Below, one piece after another: positions 19,845 through 27,391 of a stretch of DNA of 64,000 nt. Positions within the stretch are counted from its first letter, which is position 1. Each line of letters opens with the position of its first letter. The DNA is taken from contig OZ244890.1 of NCBI GenBank assembly GCA_965221455.1, forward strand, positions 2,108,001 through 2,172,000, written 5' to 3'. The DNA comes from SMWN01 sp965221455 (GTDB taxonomy: Bacteria > Pseudomonadota > Gammaproteobacteria > Eutrophobiales > Eutrophobiaceae). A program made the position numbers and the translations under genes. The notes beneath the pieces are model-generated. The model did no database searches and was not told where the DNA came from. It saw only the letters and a list, made by a program, of their open reading frames with translations.

Positions 19845-20342
19845 CTAATCGTACACTAACAGCCAGTCATCTGCGGCATAATCAACAATTTCATGGATAA
19901 GCTCATTCATTTTTTGCAAGTGCGTCCTCAGTGCCTCATTCCCTGAATCTTCCGGCCATAACGGCGCTGTAATAATAACTCGCGCATCGCTTTGTCGGAG
20001 TGCAATTCGACCTGGGCAGGTGCTGATCATATCAGGTTCAAGTTCAAGCATCTTTTTGGCATAGACAAGATTACAATAGAGAATCACTTCATATTCCTGA
20101 AAATCCGGATTATTCCTGTCTCTGATTGCTTGACCAATATGTAGATGCCCCGTGATACGAAAGTTACGTTCCGTGATAGCGAAGAGAGTGTCATCCAGAA
20201 CTTCTTCAAAATTTTTATGGGTATCCACCCGATAGTACTGAATCTGATTGAAAGATTGTTCAGCACTGTCAGAGCATCCTGATAGCAACAGCAGTGTAGG
20301 GAATATTATAAAATGATTAAAGAGAATACATGGATTTCTCAT
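19845..20342 (-). CDS. Lipoprotein, DUF302-like
   Basis: Encodes 165 residues with a lipobox (LLLLSGC) near residues 17-23, so it should be a lipid-anchored envelope protein. The mature part resembles DUF302 proteins, which share a small alpha/beta fold of unknown role. Its start touches the stop of the L,D-transpeptidase gene upstream, suggesting one transcript with it. The DUF302 assignment is by recall of the pattern and is moderate. Confidence 0.6.
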   Translation of the reverse strand: MRNPCILFNHFIIFPTLLLLSGCSDSAEQSFNQIQYYRVDTHKNFEEVLDDTLFAITERNFRITGHLHIGQAIRDRNNPDFQEYEVILYCNLVYAKKMLELEPDMISTCPGRIALRQSDARVIITAPLWPEDSGNEALRTHLQKMNELIHEIVDYAADDWLLVYD

Positions 20343-20911
20343 TATTCGTTAATTGTAACCCTTGTACCTATGTCAACATACTTTCTCAACATATTAATTT
20401 CTTCATTGGTCATGCCAATGCAGCCCTGTGTCCAGTTGAAGGCATGATGAATGGCAAGTTTTTCCTCATTAGTCTTGCCGATACCATGAATGCCGATAAA
20501 ACCTCCTAACTTCGTGTCCTGGGGCGGAATATTGTCATTTTTTATTGTCGTCGAAATGTATTTGAATTCATCAGCGCTAATCACCTGATTTTTATACCCA
20601 TACCAGGCATCCAGCAGGTTGGGATAATCAATTTGCATAAAATAATGAAATTGACTGTCATCCTTGAAATTAATAATTTTGTATGTGCCTGAGGGTGTTT
20701 TTTTGTCCCCTTGTATTCGTTTAGAATCTTTCCCTCCCATTCCGTACGCAATACGGAATTGCTTGACAATCTGTTCGCCATTCATGACTTTAAGATTTTG
20801 CGAGGATTTAGTGATAACGATATCGTATGGCTTATCCACAGCAAATGTATTGCTGCACAGCAGTAGTGCAAAACTGATAAGGAAAAATCGGGAGTGTCTC
20901 AGAATGTGCAC
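20342..20911 (-). CDS. YkuD-type L,D-transpeptidase
   Basis: Encodes 189 residues with a signal peptide (about 1-24). The catalytic signature of YkuD enzymes is present as HHAFNWTQGCIGM, where His and Cys are the conserved pair, preceded by HGIG. Such enzymes make 3-3 crosslinks in peptidoglycan or attach lipoproteins to it. It is the first gene of the minus-strand group running down to the VWA-FHA gene, which strengthens a cell-wall setting for that group. Confidence 0.88.
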   Translation of the reverse strand: MHILRHSRFFLISFALLLCSNTFAVDKPYDIVITKSSQNLKVMNGEQIVKQFRIAYGMGGKDSKRIQGDKKTPSGTYKIINFKDDSQFHYFMQIDYPNLLDAWYGYKNQVISADEFKYISTTIKNDNIPPQDTKLGGFIGIHGIGKTNEEKLAIHHAFNWTQGCIGMTNEEINMLRKYVDIGTRVTINE

Positions 20912-21129
20912 GATAGTCTTACATAACTCATGTGTCGTTTAATTTTATATGAATGACAGGTGGTGACCATTTTATCTTGAAAAGGGTAGATGGAGTAACC
21001 CAAAGACGAAATATTTTGCTAATATTCTTGCATGTTGCTGAGCCGTTCAAAGGATTTCATCTTTTTTATTGCCTGGAAATAAATATGTTGGTGTTATATG
21101 TGTAATTTTTTGCGAAAGGGTGGATATCA

Positions 21130-21672
21130 ATGATGGCAGATGAAGAGAAATACACTTCTGTTGCAATAGCGTTGCACTGGGTAATGGCGGTTTTGTTGAT
21201 CACCATGTTTATACTTGGATGGTATATGGTGGATTTACCCAAAGGCAGTGATGAACGCACCTGGTTTTTCGGCTTGCATAAATCAATTGGGCTGACTCTG
21301 GCCATGTTAGCCGTAACAAGACTCACATGGCGGATTAAGCAAGTTCCACCGAAGCTACCTGAAACCATTTCAGAGTTTAGGCAAAAGTTGGCCAAATCGA
21401 CCCACTGGCTATTGTATTTCGCCATGTTTCTACAACCCATGTCAGGTTACATCTCATCGTCATTTTCCGGATACAAAACCAAATTCTGGGGAATGCCATT
21501 ACCTCACTGGGGCTGGAAGTCGCCCGATCTAAACGCATTTTTTACAGACATACATGTTGTGAGTTCATATTTACTGATAGCGCTGGTATTTTTACATATC
21601 AGTGGCGTTGTTTTACACCTGTACGAAGGCGATAAGGCTGTTCTGAAAAGGATGATGCCAGGCAAAAAGTAA
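21130..21672 (+). CDS. Cytochrome b561
   Basis: Encodes 180 residues with four membrane helices and histidines in the right places to hold two b-type haems (ALHWVMAVLL near the N terminus, the FGLHKSIG stretch, and HVVSSYLLIALVFLHISG near the end). The family moves electrons from quinol in the inner membrane, often to periplasmic partners. It stands alone on the plus strand, divergent from the transpeptidase group. Starts at 21130 or 21133 (two adjacent ATGs). Confidence 0.9.
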   Translation: MMADEEKYTSVAIALHWVMAVLLITMFILGWYMVDLPKGSDERTWFFGLHKSIGLTLAMLAVTRLTWRIKQVPPKLPETISEFRQKLAKSTHWLLYFAMFLQPMSGYISSSFSGYKTKFWGMPLPHWGWKSPDLNAFFTDIHVVSSYLLIALVFLHISGVVLHLYEGDKAVLKRMMPGKK

Positions 21673-21775
21673 AAGTCAGGGCAACTCTGAACCACCCGCG
21701 ACAGCCGCAGAACAGTACTGTTTTTTTTCAGTGTAAAGTCAGATTCCCGTTGTCGCTCCAAAATGCAGGTGAACT

Positions 21776-21786
21776 CAAGCGTTATG
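21776..21786 (+). other. Possible left boundary core site of the first cassette array
   Basis: CAAGCGTTATG matches the right-hand core end (GTTATG type) of the attC sites that follow. I could not find a convincing matching left half upstream, so this may be an attI-like site or a decayed attC. Confidence 0.35.
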
Positions 21787-21794
21787 AAATTTTA

Positions 21795-21829
21795 TTGACA
21801 TTGTTGCGCAACACGCTACGCTTGCGTAG
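21795..21829 (+). promoter_or_regulatory. Putative higBA promoter and operator
   Basis: TTGACA at 21795-21800 is a perfect -35 box. A perfect palindrome CTACGC-TT-GCGTAG at 21816-21829 touches the higB start codon and is a likely autoregulatory operator for the HigA repressor. I see no convincing -10. Toxin-antitoxin cassettes commonly carry their own promoter. Confidence 0.45.
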
Positions 21830-22107
21830 TGATTAAGTCATTCAAGCACAAGGGGCTGAAAAAACTCTACGAAACGGGGAGTTCCAGTGGAATTCAGACG
21901 CACCTTAAAAATAGGCTTTGTATGCAACTGGCCGCCCTAGACACGGCTCAGGTAGTTGGAGATATCGATATCCCGGGTTATCGGTTACATCAACTAAAAG
22001 ATGACCGCAAGGGTATTTGGTCTATCACAGTTAATGGAAACTGGCGCATCACTTTCGAGTTTAAAGATAGAAATGTTTATCTTGTTAATTATGAGGATTA
22101 TCACTAA
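21829..22107 (+). CDS. higB: HigB-type mRNA interferase toxin
   Basis: Encodes 92 residues of the RelE/HigB fold. The typical N terminus MIKSFKHKGLKKLYETG and the C-terminal GNWRITFEF and VNYEDYH motifs are present. HigB cleaves mRNA on the ribosome and is neutralised by HigA. The start is GTG. The stop overlaps the ATG of higA (TAATG), so the pair is coupled. The toxin precedes its antitoxin, the usual order for this family. It is the first cassette of the forward array. Confidence 0.92.
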   Translation: MIKSFKHKGLKKLYETGSSSGIQTHLKNRLCMQLAALDTAQVVGDIDIPGYRLHQLKDDRKGIWSITVNGNWRITFEFKDRNVYLVNYEDYH

Positions 22108-22400
22108 TGGTCATGTATAACCCGCCTCACCCTGGCGAATTTATCCAAACCACTTATGTTGAGCCATTTGGCTTAAGTTGCAGGTATTTGGCTAAGCAAC
22201 TCAATGTTTCAGCATCAACCCTTAGTCGTATACTTAAACAACAAAGTGGTGTAAGTCCAGAAATGGCATTGCGGCTCTCTAAAGCTGTGGGTCGCACTCC
22301 AGAAAGCTGGTTGGCTATGCAGGGTGCTTACGACCTTTGGCAGGCGAAAAAGCGTATTAAGTTGGGCAGAGTTGGAAAAGTAAGTCTAAATGCAGCATAA
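22107..22400 (+). CDS. higA: HigA-type antitoxin (XRE family)
   Basis: Encodes 97 residues with a helix-turn-helix around residues 25-60 and the family N terminus NPPHPGEFI. It binds HigB and represses the operon. The end of the gene runs into the attC site (the stop is within ATAACAA), as is common for integron cassettes. Confidence 0.93.
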   Translation: MVMYNPPHPGEFIQTTYVEPFGLSCRYLAKQLNVSASTLSRILKQQSGVSPEMALRLSKAVGRTPESWLAMQGAYDLWQAKKRIKLGRVGKVSLNAA

Positions 22401-22483
22401 CAAACCGTGCAACTCGGACAAGTTAAAGCGTTCCTTGAAAAACAGCAATGCTTTAACTTGTCAGTGTGCTCTGCGTTATGTGT
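22396..22483 (+). repeat. attC-like recombination site 1 (forward)
   Basis: Begins with ATAACAA and ends with GCGTTATG. The inner arms GACAAGTTAAAGC and GCTTTAACTTGTC are inverted repeats. About 88 bases. It follows higBA and precedes the HNH cassette. Confidence 0.8.
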
Positions 22484-22605
22484 AACATAACTCCAGCACT
22501 TGAAAAAGCGTGAAAGAACCCAATATGTCCTATCTGAACAGGTCAATTTACACAATATATCGTGTAGTGCCTTCTCCTTAACTCTAAATTTTTTGGTGAC
22601 TGGAT

Positions 22606-22878
22606 ATGGTAACGCAAGAACAGATTGATAAAGCATGGAAAAATGCTAAACCAATTCGGGGAAAAAATCCCGACCAGTTTCGACAAGATCCATACGGAAA
22701 TGAAATGGATAGAACTTCATACGGAAAAGATTCTGGGGAAGGTTGGGATGTAGATCATATAAAACCAGCCGCAAAAGGTGGTTCAAATTCTACAAGAAAC
22801 CTTCAGGCATTGAATACTAATGTCAACCGAGCAAAGGGCGACAGTCTTCAAAAAAGAAGCCGCCACAACCAAAGGTAG
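22606..22878 (+). CDS. HNH endonuclease domain protein (cassette gene)
   Basis: Encodes 90 residues. The HNH core is visible as VDHIKPAAKGGSNSTRNLQAL followed by NRAKGD, including the first His and the central Asn of the beta-beta-alpha-metal fold. Essentially only the nuclease domain is present, preceded by a short basic stretch. HNH domains nick or cut DNA; no partner or targeting domain is encoded in this cassette. About 120 bases of leader follow attC site 1, so it may have its own promoter. Confidence 0.75.
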   Translation: MVTQEQIDKAWKNAKPIRGKNPDQFRQDPYGNEMDRTSYGKDSGEGWDVDHIKPAAKGGSNSTRNLQALNTNVNRAKGDSLQKRSRHNQR

Positions 22879-22883
22879 CCGCA

Positions 22884-22946
22884 CATAACAATGGCATGCA
22901 GTCGGACGCCAGCAGAACTGGTGCCGCTGATGCCTGCCGTTATGCC
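22884..22946 (+). repeat. attC-like recombination site 2 (forward)
   Basis: Starts CATAACAATGGC and ends TGCCGTTATGCC. The halves are an imperfect inverted repeat of about 63 bases. The ATG in its right core appears to be the start of the next gene. Confidence 0.75.
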
Positions 22947-23487
22947 TTATCAAGAATCAATCAGGCAAAATATTTTGGATTCAATAGAAACATGGATATC
23001 AGTACTGGGGAGTATCGCCTCTATTGGCGCCGCGATTTGGGCTTGGGTTGAGGCAGGCAAGGCTTCAAAATCTGCAACAAAAGCTGAAGCAGTCAAAGAC
23101 GAGTTCGTAGACCGCCGAGAATTGGTTGAAGTGTCTCAAGTCTATGCAGAAACGAGGAGTATATTGAACACTGTTTCCAAGGTTGGTCCTGCATGTAATT
23201 CAGAAATGCTTCGCGGTGTAAATTGTGCAGACATTGCAAAAGAGGTGGAAAAGTATTCCCGCTTTATTAATGAGCAAAGCTCACACTTCGCAGAGTCCTG
23301 TGACAACAAAGCCAAAGGACTTTGTTCAGCATTAGAGGATGATATAGCAGCTTTATCTGAAGCCAAATCATTTGAAGATAAAAAGGCGGCTGGAAAAAAT
23401 ATTCAACACAAAATCGAAAATTTTTTGCCAATTGCAAAATCTTTTTCTGACGCAAAGAAAGAGAACGCAACAACTGGTCTGAATTAA
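22942..23487 (+). CDS. Hypothetical single-span membrane protein (cassette gene)
   Basis: Encodes about 181 residues when started at the ATG inside the attC core. An earlier in-frame ATG at 22891 would make attC DNA coding and is less likely. One membrane helix lies near residues 18-36, followed by a soluble helical domain with four Cys residues. No family recognised. It is 11 bases upstream of the YfbU-like gene and shares its cassette, so the two may act together. Confidence 0.6.
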   Translation: MPYQESIRQNILDSIETWISVLGSIASIGAAIWAWVEAGKASKSATKAEAVKDEFVDRRELVEVSQVYAETRSILNTVSKVGPACNSEMLRGVNCADIAKEVEKYSRFINEQSSHFAESCDNKAKGLCSALEDDIAALSEAKSFEDKKAAGKNIQHKIENFLPIAKSFSDAKKENATTGLN

Positions 23488-23498
23488 AGGAAACAATT

Positions 23499-24047
23499 AT
23501 GAAAATTACAGATGGTGAAAAGCTAATACTATTGATGCTTAGTGAGCTTTATGACACTTTAAAAATAGACGGTAAAATTGAGCCAGATTTTATTCGTTTG
23601 GCAATATTTAACGATAAAATATGGAGCATTCCATGGAAGTACTCAGGTATTCCTTTTGAAAACCGAGAAACACCTGAAATCGTACGAGAGGTATTAGAGA
23701 TATTAGATATGTGGAGTGTTATCGAATTTAGCTACGATAAGCTAATTGATGAAGATAAGGCTTATGTTGAGAAAGAGGCTGACCCATTTGGCAAAGAGCC
23801 AAAATTTAGAGGTTTTGATGGCAATAATGAAGCTGACTATATGGGAACGGCATCGTTTGTTGTCAATCAACTTAATCGTTTTGAAGAGTTTAAAGGTCGT
23901 GATTTTAACTCCCACCATCCATCTATAGATATATATAAACGTATGCTATGTGCCTATAAACCGATGATGAAGGATCTCTACAAGCTTCTTTCATCTCAGG
24001 ATATAGTGGAGATTCTTAAAGAAACAACTCATCCAGATAATCGCTAG
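23499..24047 (+). CDS. YfbU family protein (cassette gene)
   Basis: Encodes 182 residues. The pattern FRGFDGNNEADYMGTASFVV and the later YKRML match the YfbU family (E. coli YfbU has FLGFD and YQRML at the same places), as does the N-terminal TDGEKLILLML. The function of YfbU is poorly defined; it was linked to cell death after overexpression in older work. AAAGGAAAC precedes the start. It is the second gene of a two-gene cassette that ends in attC site 3. Confidence 0.78.
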   Translation: MKITDGEKLILLMLSELYDTLKIDGKIEPDFIRLAIFNDKIWSIPWKYSGIPFENRETPEIVREVLEILDMWSVIEFSYDKLIDEDKAYVEKEADPFGKEPKFRGFDGNNEADYMGTASFVVNQLNRFEEFKGRDFNSHHPSIDIYKRMLCAYKPMMKDLYKLLSSQDIVEILKETTHPDNR

Positions 24048-24052
24048 AAAAA

Positions 24053-24108
24053 GCCTAACAAGAAAATCCAGGTGACGCCTGCGGCGCAACTGATTTAGGC
24101 GTTATGTG
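24053..24108 (+). repeat. attC-like recombination site 3 (forward)
   Basis: Runs from GCCTAACAAG to GGCGTTATG with central inverted arms around GTGACGCCTGCGGCGCAAC. It is nearly identical (47 of 50 aligned bases) to the reverse complement of the site at 34161-34214 in the second array. Confidence 0.85.
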
Positions 24109-24118
24109 AGGGTAGAGA

Positions 24119-24259
24119 ATGAGCAACTACTCAACAATTAAAGAACTCATAATCGATACAAGCGAGGACTGTTTTTTGTCGTACGGGAAATTGACTGCAT
24201 TGGTGTTAGAGAATTTTCATGGCAGTCAGTGGAAAGAAGCTCATTATGCCCAGTATTGA
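24119..24259 (+). CDS. Short cassette ORF, probably truncated
   Basis: A 46-codon ORF (MSNYSTIKELIIDTSEDCF...) begins 11 bases after attC site 3, the expected place for a cassette gene. It stops just before an IS3-type transposase remnant, so it is probably the 5' part of a longer gene cut by insertion and deletion. No family recognised. Confidence 0.4.
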   Translation: MSNYSTIKELIIDTSEDCFLSYGKLTALVLENFHGSQWKEAHYAQY

Positions 24260-24295
24260 AGTAATTCAGTATTTCCGTACCAGTTATTAGTTTTT

Positions 24296-24440
24296 TTATG
24301 CCGTTTGCTTCTCGGTGTCAACCGATGTTGGATAAGCAATGTAACTATGTCGCCTATGATAATTGTAATGTTTGATGTAGTGCATAATATCGTTTTCAGT
24401 TTGTTCATAAGATGAATAAAATGTCTTCAGCATCCATTTC
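24296..24440 (-). pseudogene. IS3-family transposase C-terminal remnant
   Basis: Read on the minus strand, this gives about 45 residues containing HYNYHRRHSYIAYPTS, the typical end of IS3-family OrfB transposases (usually YN..RRHS.LGY.SP). The rest of the element, including the DDE core, is missing, and an in-frame stop lies just upstream. It splits the region between attC sites 3 and 4. Confidence 0.7.
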
Positions 24441-24455
24441 AATCGTCATCCCTCA

Positions 24456-24500
24456 GACCGAAAAAACCCAGGCCAAAAAAAAAGGGATCTTGCGATCCCT
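24456..24500. repeat. Second copy of the pqqA terminator segment
   Basis: 45 bases here match 25488-25531 except for one extra A. Both carry the hairpin arms GGGATC and GATCCC beside an A-run. The copy lies inside the cassette array, next to the IS3 remnant and about 1 kb from the true terminator of pqqA. Some similarity extends to the left (TTCAATC). Confidence 0.75.
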
Positions 24501-24521
24501 CGCTTCGTTCTCGCTCCTTAA

Positions 24522-24611
24522 TTTAAATCCGCGAAATATAAATTAGGTCAAGAAGTAAGTGGTAAAGCAGGCTTAATGTCTCTACTTTTAGCGGCTAGTG
24601 GCGTATTGTAA
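24522..24611 (+). pseudogene. 3' remnant of a cassette gene
   Basis: An open frame of 29 codons, with no start codon near its beginning, ends at a TAA directly before attC site 4 (residues end in LMSLLLAASGVL). It looks like the tail of a cassette gene whose 5' part was lost when the terminator-like segment and IS remnant arrived. Confidence 0.35.
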
Positions 24612-24612
24612 C

Positions 24613-24684
24613 CCTAACAAGTTGTTACAGTCGGAAAAATTACTCGCTATGTTTCCAATTTTTCGATGAACAAGGCGTTATATG
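24613..24684 (+). repeat. attC-like recombination site 4 (forward)
   Basis: Starts CCTAACAAG and ends AAGGCGTTATATGG. The inner arms CGGAAAAATTA and CCAATTTTTCGA are imperfect inverted repeats. About 72 bases. Confidence 0.7.
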
Positions 24685-24722
24685 GAATGCAAGCCGAGAC
24701 AACATAGGTGACGGAAGTGATT

Positions 24723-25127
24723 ATGAGTCTTACACAATTTTTTAAAAAGATGAAGGCGCCGCTTTGCAATCAAATATGGTCCTGGGGTTCGACCATGAGT
24801 GATGGCACGGTATTGCTCAGGGTATGGCAAGACCAGGTCCAAAAAATTGATGGTAAAAAGTACGTTGCGGTCGCGGACCATAATTACACTCAAAATAGTC
24901 CAGGGTATGGTGAGCGGCTTGCCCACATTCAGTCAGTACGGCAAGGCGCAAAATGTTATCTTGTTATGTGCCTGGCAAAGGATAAAGAGGCAATGCCAAG
25001 ATCCATAAAAAGCTACAATAAGGACTATCTATTCGTGGGTGGTGGCACAATAGAAAAGGATGGAAAAATATACATGGAAATCATTGATAAAAAGAGCGTT
25101 GAAAGAGTGTTAGAAGAAATCACATAA
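24723..25127 (+). CDS. Hypothetical cassette protein
   Basis: Encodes 134 residues (MSLTQFFKKMKAPLCNQIW...). The ATG at 24723 has GGAAGTG about eight bases upstream. A GTG at 24708 is the alternative. Small, soluble, alpha/beta-looking, with three Cys and several Trp. No family recognised. The gene ends in attC site 5, a standard cassette arrangement. Confidence 0.65.
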   Translation: MSLTQFFKKMKAPLCNQIWSWGSTMSDGTVLLRVWQDQVQKIDGKKYVAVADHNYTQNSPGYGERLAHIQSVRQGAKCYLVMCLAKDKEAMPRSIKSYNKDYLFVGGGTIEKDGKIYMEIIDKKSVERVLEEIT

Positions 25128-25179
25128 CAAAAACTTGATTCCTTTACGCAAACCGCACAGCTTACAACGGCGTTATGCG
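25123..25179 (+). repeat. attC-like recombination site 5 (forward)
   Basis: Starts CATAACAAAAAC and ends ACGGCGTTATGC. Short (about 57 bases) with weak inner symmetry. It is the last site of the forward array. Confidence 0.7.
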
Positions 25180-25487
25180 CAAATAGCGAATACTGATTTT
25201 CGTGATGTTACAGACTCGAAAACGGGGGATATACTCTTATGCCACTTTGGTCCATCCAAGGGTGTTGTTGCAGCACAAATTCACGATGCAACGGGAAATG
25301 AATTACGGTAAAGCATTAAGCTTGACACATTCTTGCCAGGTTCACTACCATGTTCCAAAACGATCTCTTGATTTAAACCAACACTCCTTAATTCTTCAAC
25401 TTAAAAAATTCATCGTTCTTTAGGAAGTCTTGTAAAACTCCCAAGACTCATCCCAGCAGACTGCAGTTCAATCATAATTACCCCCTG
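25180..25487. other. Gap after the forward array, no clear gene
   Basis: Contains a start-less open frame ending at 25311 (residues include GDILLCHFGPSKGVV) that could be the tail of a lost cassette gene, and a TTGACA at about 25321. I see no complete gene here. Confidence 0.3.
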
Positions 25488-25506
25488 GACCGAAAAAACC
25501 CAGGCC

Positions 25507-25533
25507 AAAAAAAAGGGATCTTGCGATCCCTTT
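25507..25533 (-). terminator. Rho-independent terminator of pqqA
   Basis: On the minus strand AAAGGGATC-GCAA-GATCCCTTT is followed directly by a T-run. It begins about 20 bases after the pqqA stop codon. Confidence 0.85.
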
Positions 25534-25552
25534 CTACAACATGTAATACAAA

Positions 25553-25627
25553 TTACTTGTTGTTGATGTACATTGTCACTTCAAAGCCGAAGCGAATGTC
25601 ACTGTATTCAGGTGTTTCCCATTTCAT
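25553..25627 (-). CDS. pqqA: PQQ precursor peptide PqqA
   Basis: A 24-residue peptide, MKWETPEYSDIRFGFEVTMY followed by INNK. Glu16 and Tyr20 in EVTMY are the two residues that PqqE crosslinks to begin pyrroloquinoline quinone synthesis. The length and the W, G, F and E...Y pattern match PqqA of other bacteria. An AGGAGA ribosome binding site lies nine bases before the ATG, a strong terminator follows, and a -24/-12-like promoter lies about 100 bases upstream. It stands alone here, 23 kb from pqqBCDE. PqqA is often missed by gene finders because of its size. Confidence 0.95.
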   Translation of the reverse strand: MKWETPEYSDIRFGFEVTMYINNK

Positions 25628-25726
25628 GATTAGGTTTCTCCTATTTTAAGTTAGTATTGCTTTATAAAGCCTAATTTCCGGTTCACACCGGGCACCAATA
25701 TCACTAGAGGCACGCCCTGAAACTGA

Positions 25727-25741
25727 GCAGAAACCATGCCA
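25727..25741 (-). promoter_or_regulatory. Putative sigma-54 promoter of pqqA
   Basis: The minus strand reads TGGCATGGTTTCTGC, with GG and GC separated by ten bases as in the -24/-12 consensus TGGCAC-N5-TTGC. Transcription would start near 25715, leaving a leader of about 88 bases before pqqA. The divergent neighbour is a kinase/NtrC-type regulator pair. Confidence 0.55.
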
Positions 25742-25927
25742 GTTGCTGAATATTTTACTACTATATTTATAAATAAATAATAAAAACAATGAGTTATGAT
25801 ATTTTTCCGCGCTAGTCAAAAATTAGATGTGCTATTTCTAATTCGAATCAATTTCAAAACCTGGATAACAACAACCATAGAAAATGGTTATTATGAACCA
25901 GTCATTCGCCAAATTTAGTGGAAATTG

Positions 25928-27391
25928 ATGAGAAAGAACCGGCAAAATTCATTGGGCAGGCTGCTACTAATACAGGAAGTGGCATTTCTACTGTTATTGT
26001 TGCTTACTGGTCTGTTGGGTGGATTATCTGCTTACTATTGGCAACAAAATTCTGAGGAATCCGCAAGGCTCAACGAACTGCGTTATGTAACAGAACAAAT
26101 ACGTAGCGATTTATTTCAGCAGATTCAGGAAGCGATTCGCGCCAGATTGCTTGAAGATGTGAGGGCTCTGGAATTGTATGGGGAATACATCCAAAAAATT
26201 GATAAACATTTTAACAATCTACAAAGTAAGGCAGAGTCCAGAGAGGAAAATACGGCTATTCAAGAGATGCGAGTTTCTTATCGGGAAATTCAGAATGATA
26301 TGAATGCCATTTTGAAACCATATGCGATCGAATTTCATGTAAGAATGAAAATTCTTGATCCAACTTTTGCGCAACGAATGATCGGTAAGTTTGAGGAAAA
26401 ATACGAGAAACTAAAGCTCATGTTAGCTGCAGAGAACGATGCCTTGCATCACCGCCTGGAAATATGGGCTCGATATGCTCCTTTTGTGATAACGATTCCG
26501 CCTTTGGTGGCATTTTTGTTAGTTGTTTATGCTCGGACTACTTTTCGAAATGAGTTTGTGAAGCCATTATCTGAGGTCATCTCCGGTGCCCGGCTCATCC
26601 GGGTTGGACACCTTGATACCACGATGCCGGAAGATGGAGTGGAAGAAGTGCAAGAATTAGCCAGCGCCATTAACAAAATGTCCAGCGATCTACAATTTAG
26701 CCAGGAGGCATTGATAGGAAGTGAAAAGCAGGCGGCTCTAGGCACGCTGATTCCTGTCGTCGCACACAATATTCGCAATCCTCTTGCCAGTATTAGAGCA
26801 ACGGCGCAAATTCTCGACGATCCCGAAGATAGAAAAGAATTGGAAGAGAGTAAACGTGCAATCATTGATACGACGGATAGGCTAAGTCGATGGGTCAATG
26901 CATTGGTTTCCTACTTGCATCCACTCAAGCCAAATTACAGACTTGTTTCCGCGAGTGCAATGTTTGAGGCGGTCATTATGTTATTGCAGCCGAAAATAAA
27001 TGAAAAAAGAATGCAGGTGGAAAAAGTCGGATGGCAGAGTGATTTAAGGTTGAATGCCGATCCTGATCTGATGGAGCAGGCAATTTATGCATTGATGGCG
27101 AATGCGCTTGATGCCTCACCGGATAATGCTACGCTGAAAGTTGAATTTGTTAAAAAGGCGAGCGAATTCGAAATGTCGATTTGTGATAAAGGCCCAGGTT
27201 TGCCTTTTGATCCAAAACCCGATCAATTAACTCCAGGACCAAGTACAAAAAGTTTTGGCACCGGGTTGGGGATACCTATCGCGTTCAAGATTTGCCAGAA
27301 ACATGGCTGGATACTGAATTTTCAATCAACAGAGGGGGATGGAACGAAAGTAATTATAACCGCACCGATTAGAGTAATTGAAGAAGAATGA
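25928..27391 (+). CDS. Sensor histidine kinase of an NtrC-type pair
   Basis: Encodes about 487 residues. Membrane helices lie at about 13-35 and 180-200, enclosing a helical periplasmic sensor region. Then come a HAMP-like linker, a HisKA domain with the phospho-acceptor H280 in AHNIRNPLASIR, and an HATPase domain with an N box and G boxes (CDKGPGLPF, GTGLGIPIA). A TTG one codon upstream is an alternative start. Its stop overlaps the ATG of the response regulator. It is divergent from pqqA, so it may sense alcohol, aldehyde or redox state; the ligand cannot be read from the sequence. Confidence 0.9.
   Translation: MRKNRQNSLGRLLLIQEVAFLLLLLLTGLLGGLSAYYWQQNSEESARLNELRYVTEQIRSDLFQQIQEAIRARLLEDVRALELYGEYIQKIDKHFNNLQSKAESREENTAIQEMRVSYREIQNDMNAILKPYAIEFHVRMKILDPTFAQRMIGKFEEKYEKLKLMLAAENDALHHRLEIWARYAPFVITIPPLVAFLLVVYARTTFRNEFVKPLSEVISGARLIRVGHLDTTMPEDGVEEVQELASAINKMSSDLQFSQEALIGSEKQAALGTLIPVVAHNIRNPLASIRATAQILDDPEDRKELEESKRAIIDTTDRLSRWVNALVSYLHPLKPNYRLVSASAMFEAVIMLLQPKINEKRMQVEKVGWQSDLRLNADPDLMEQAIYALMANALDASPDNATLKVEFVKKASEFEMSICDKGPGLPFDPKPDQLTPGPSTKSFGTGLGIPIAFKICQKHGWILNFQSTEGDGTKVIITAPIRVIEEE

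Noticed and set aside
25202..25423. Possible 73-codon gene after attC site 5
   Set aside because: Sequence looks non-protein-like, has no good ribosome binding site, and a competing frame looks more like a decayed protein.
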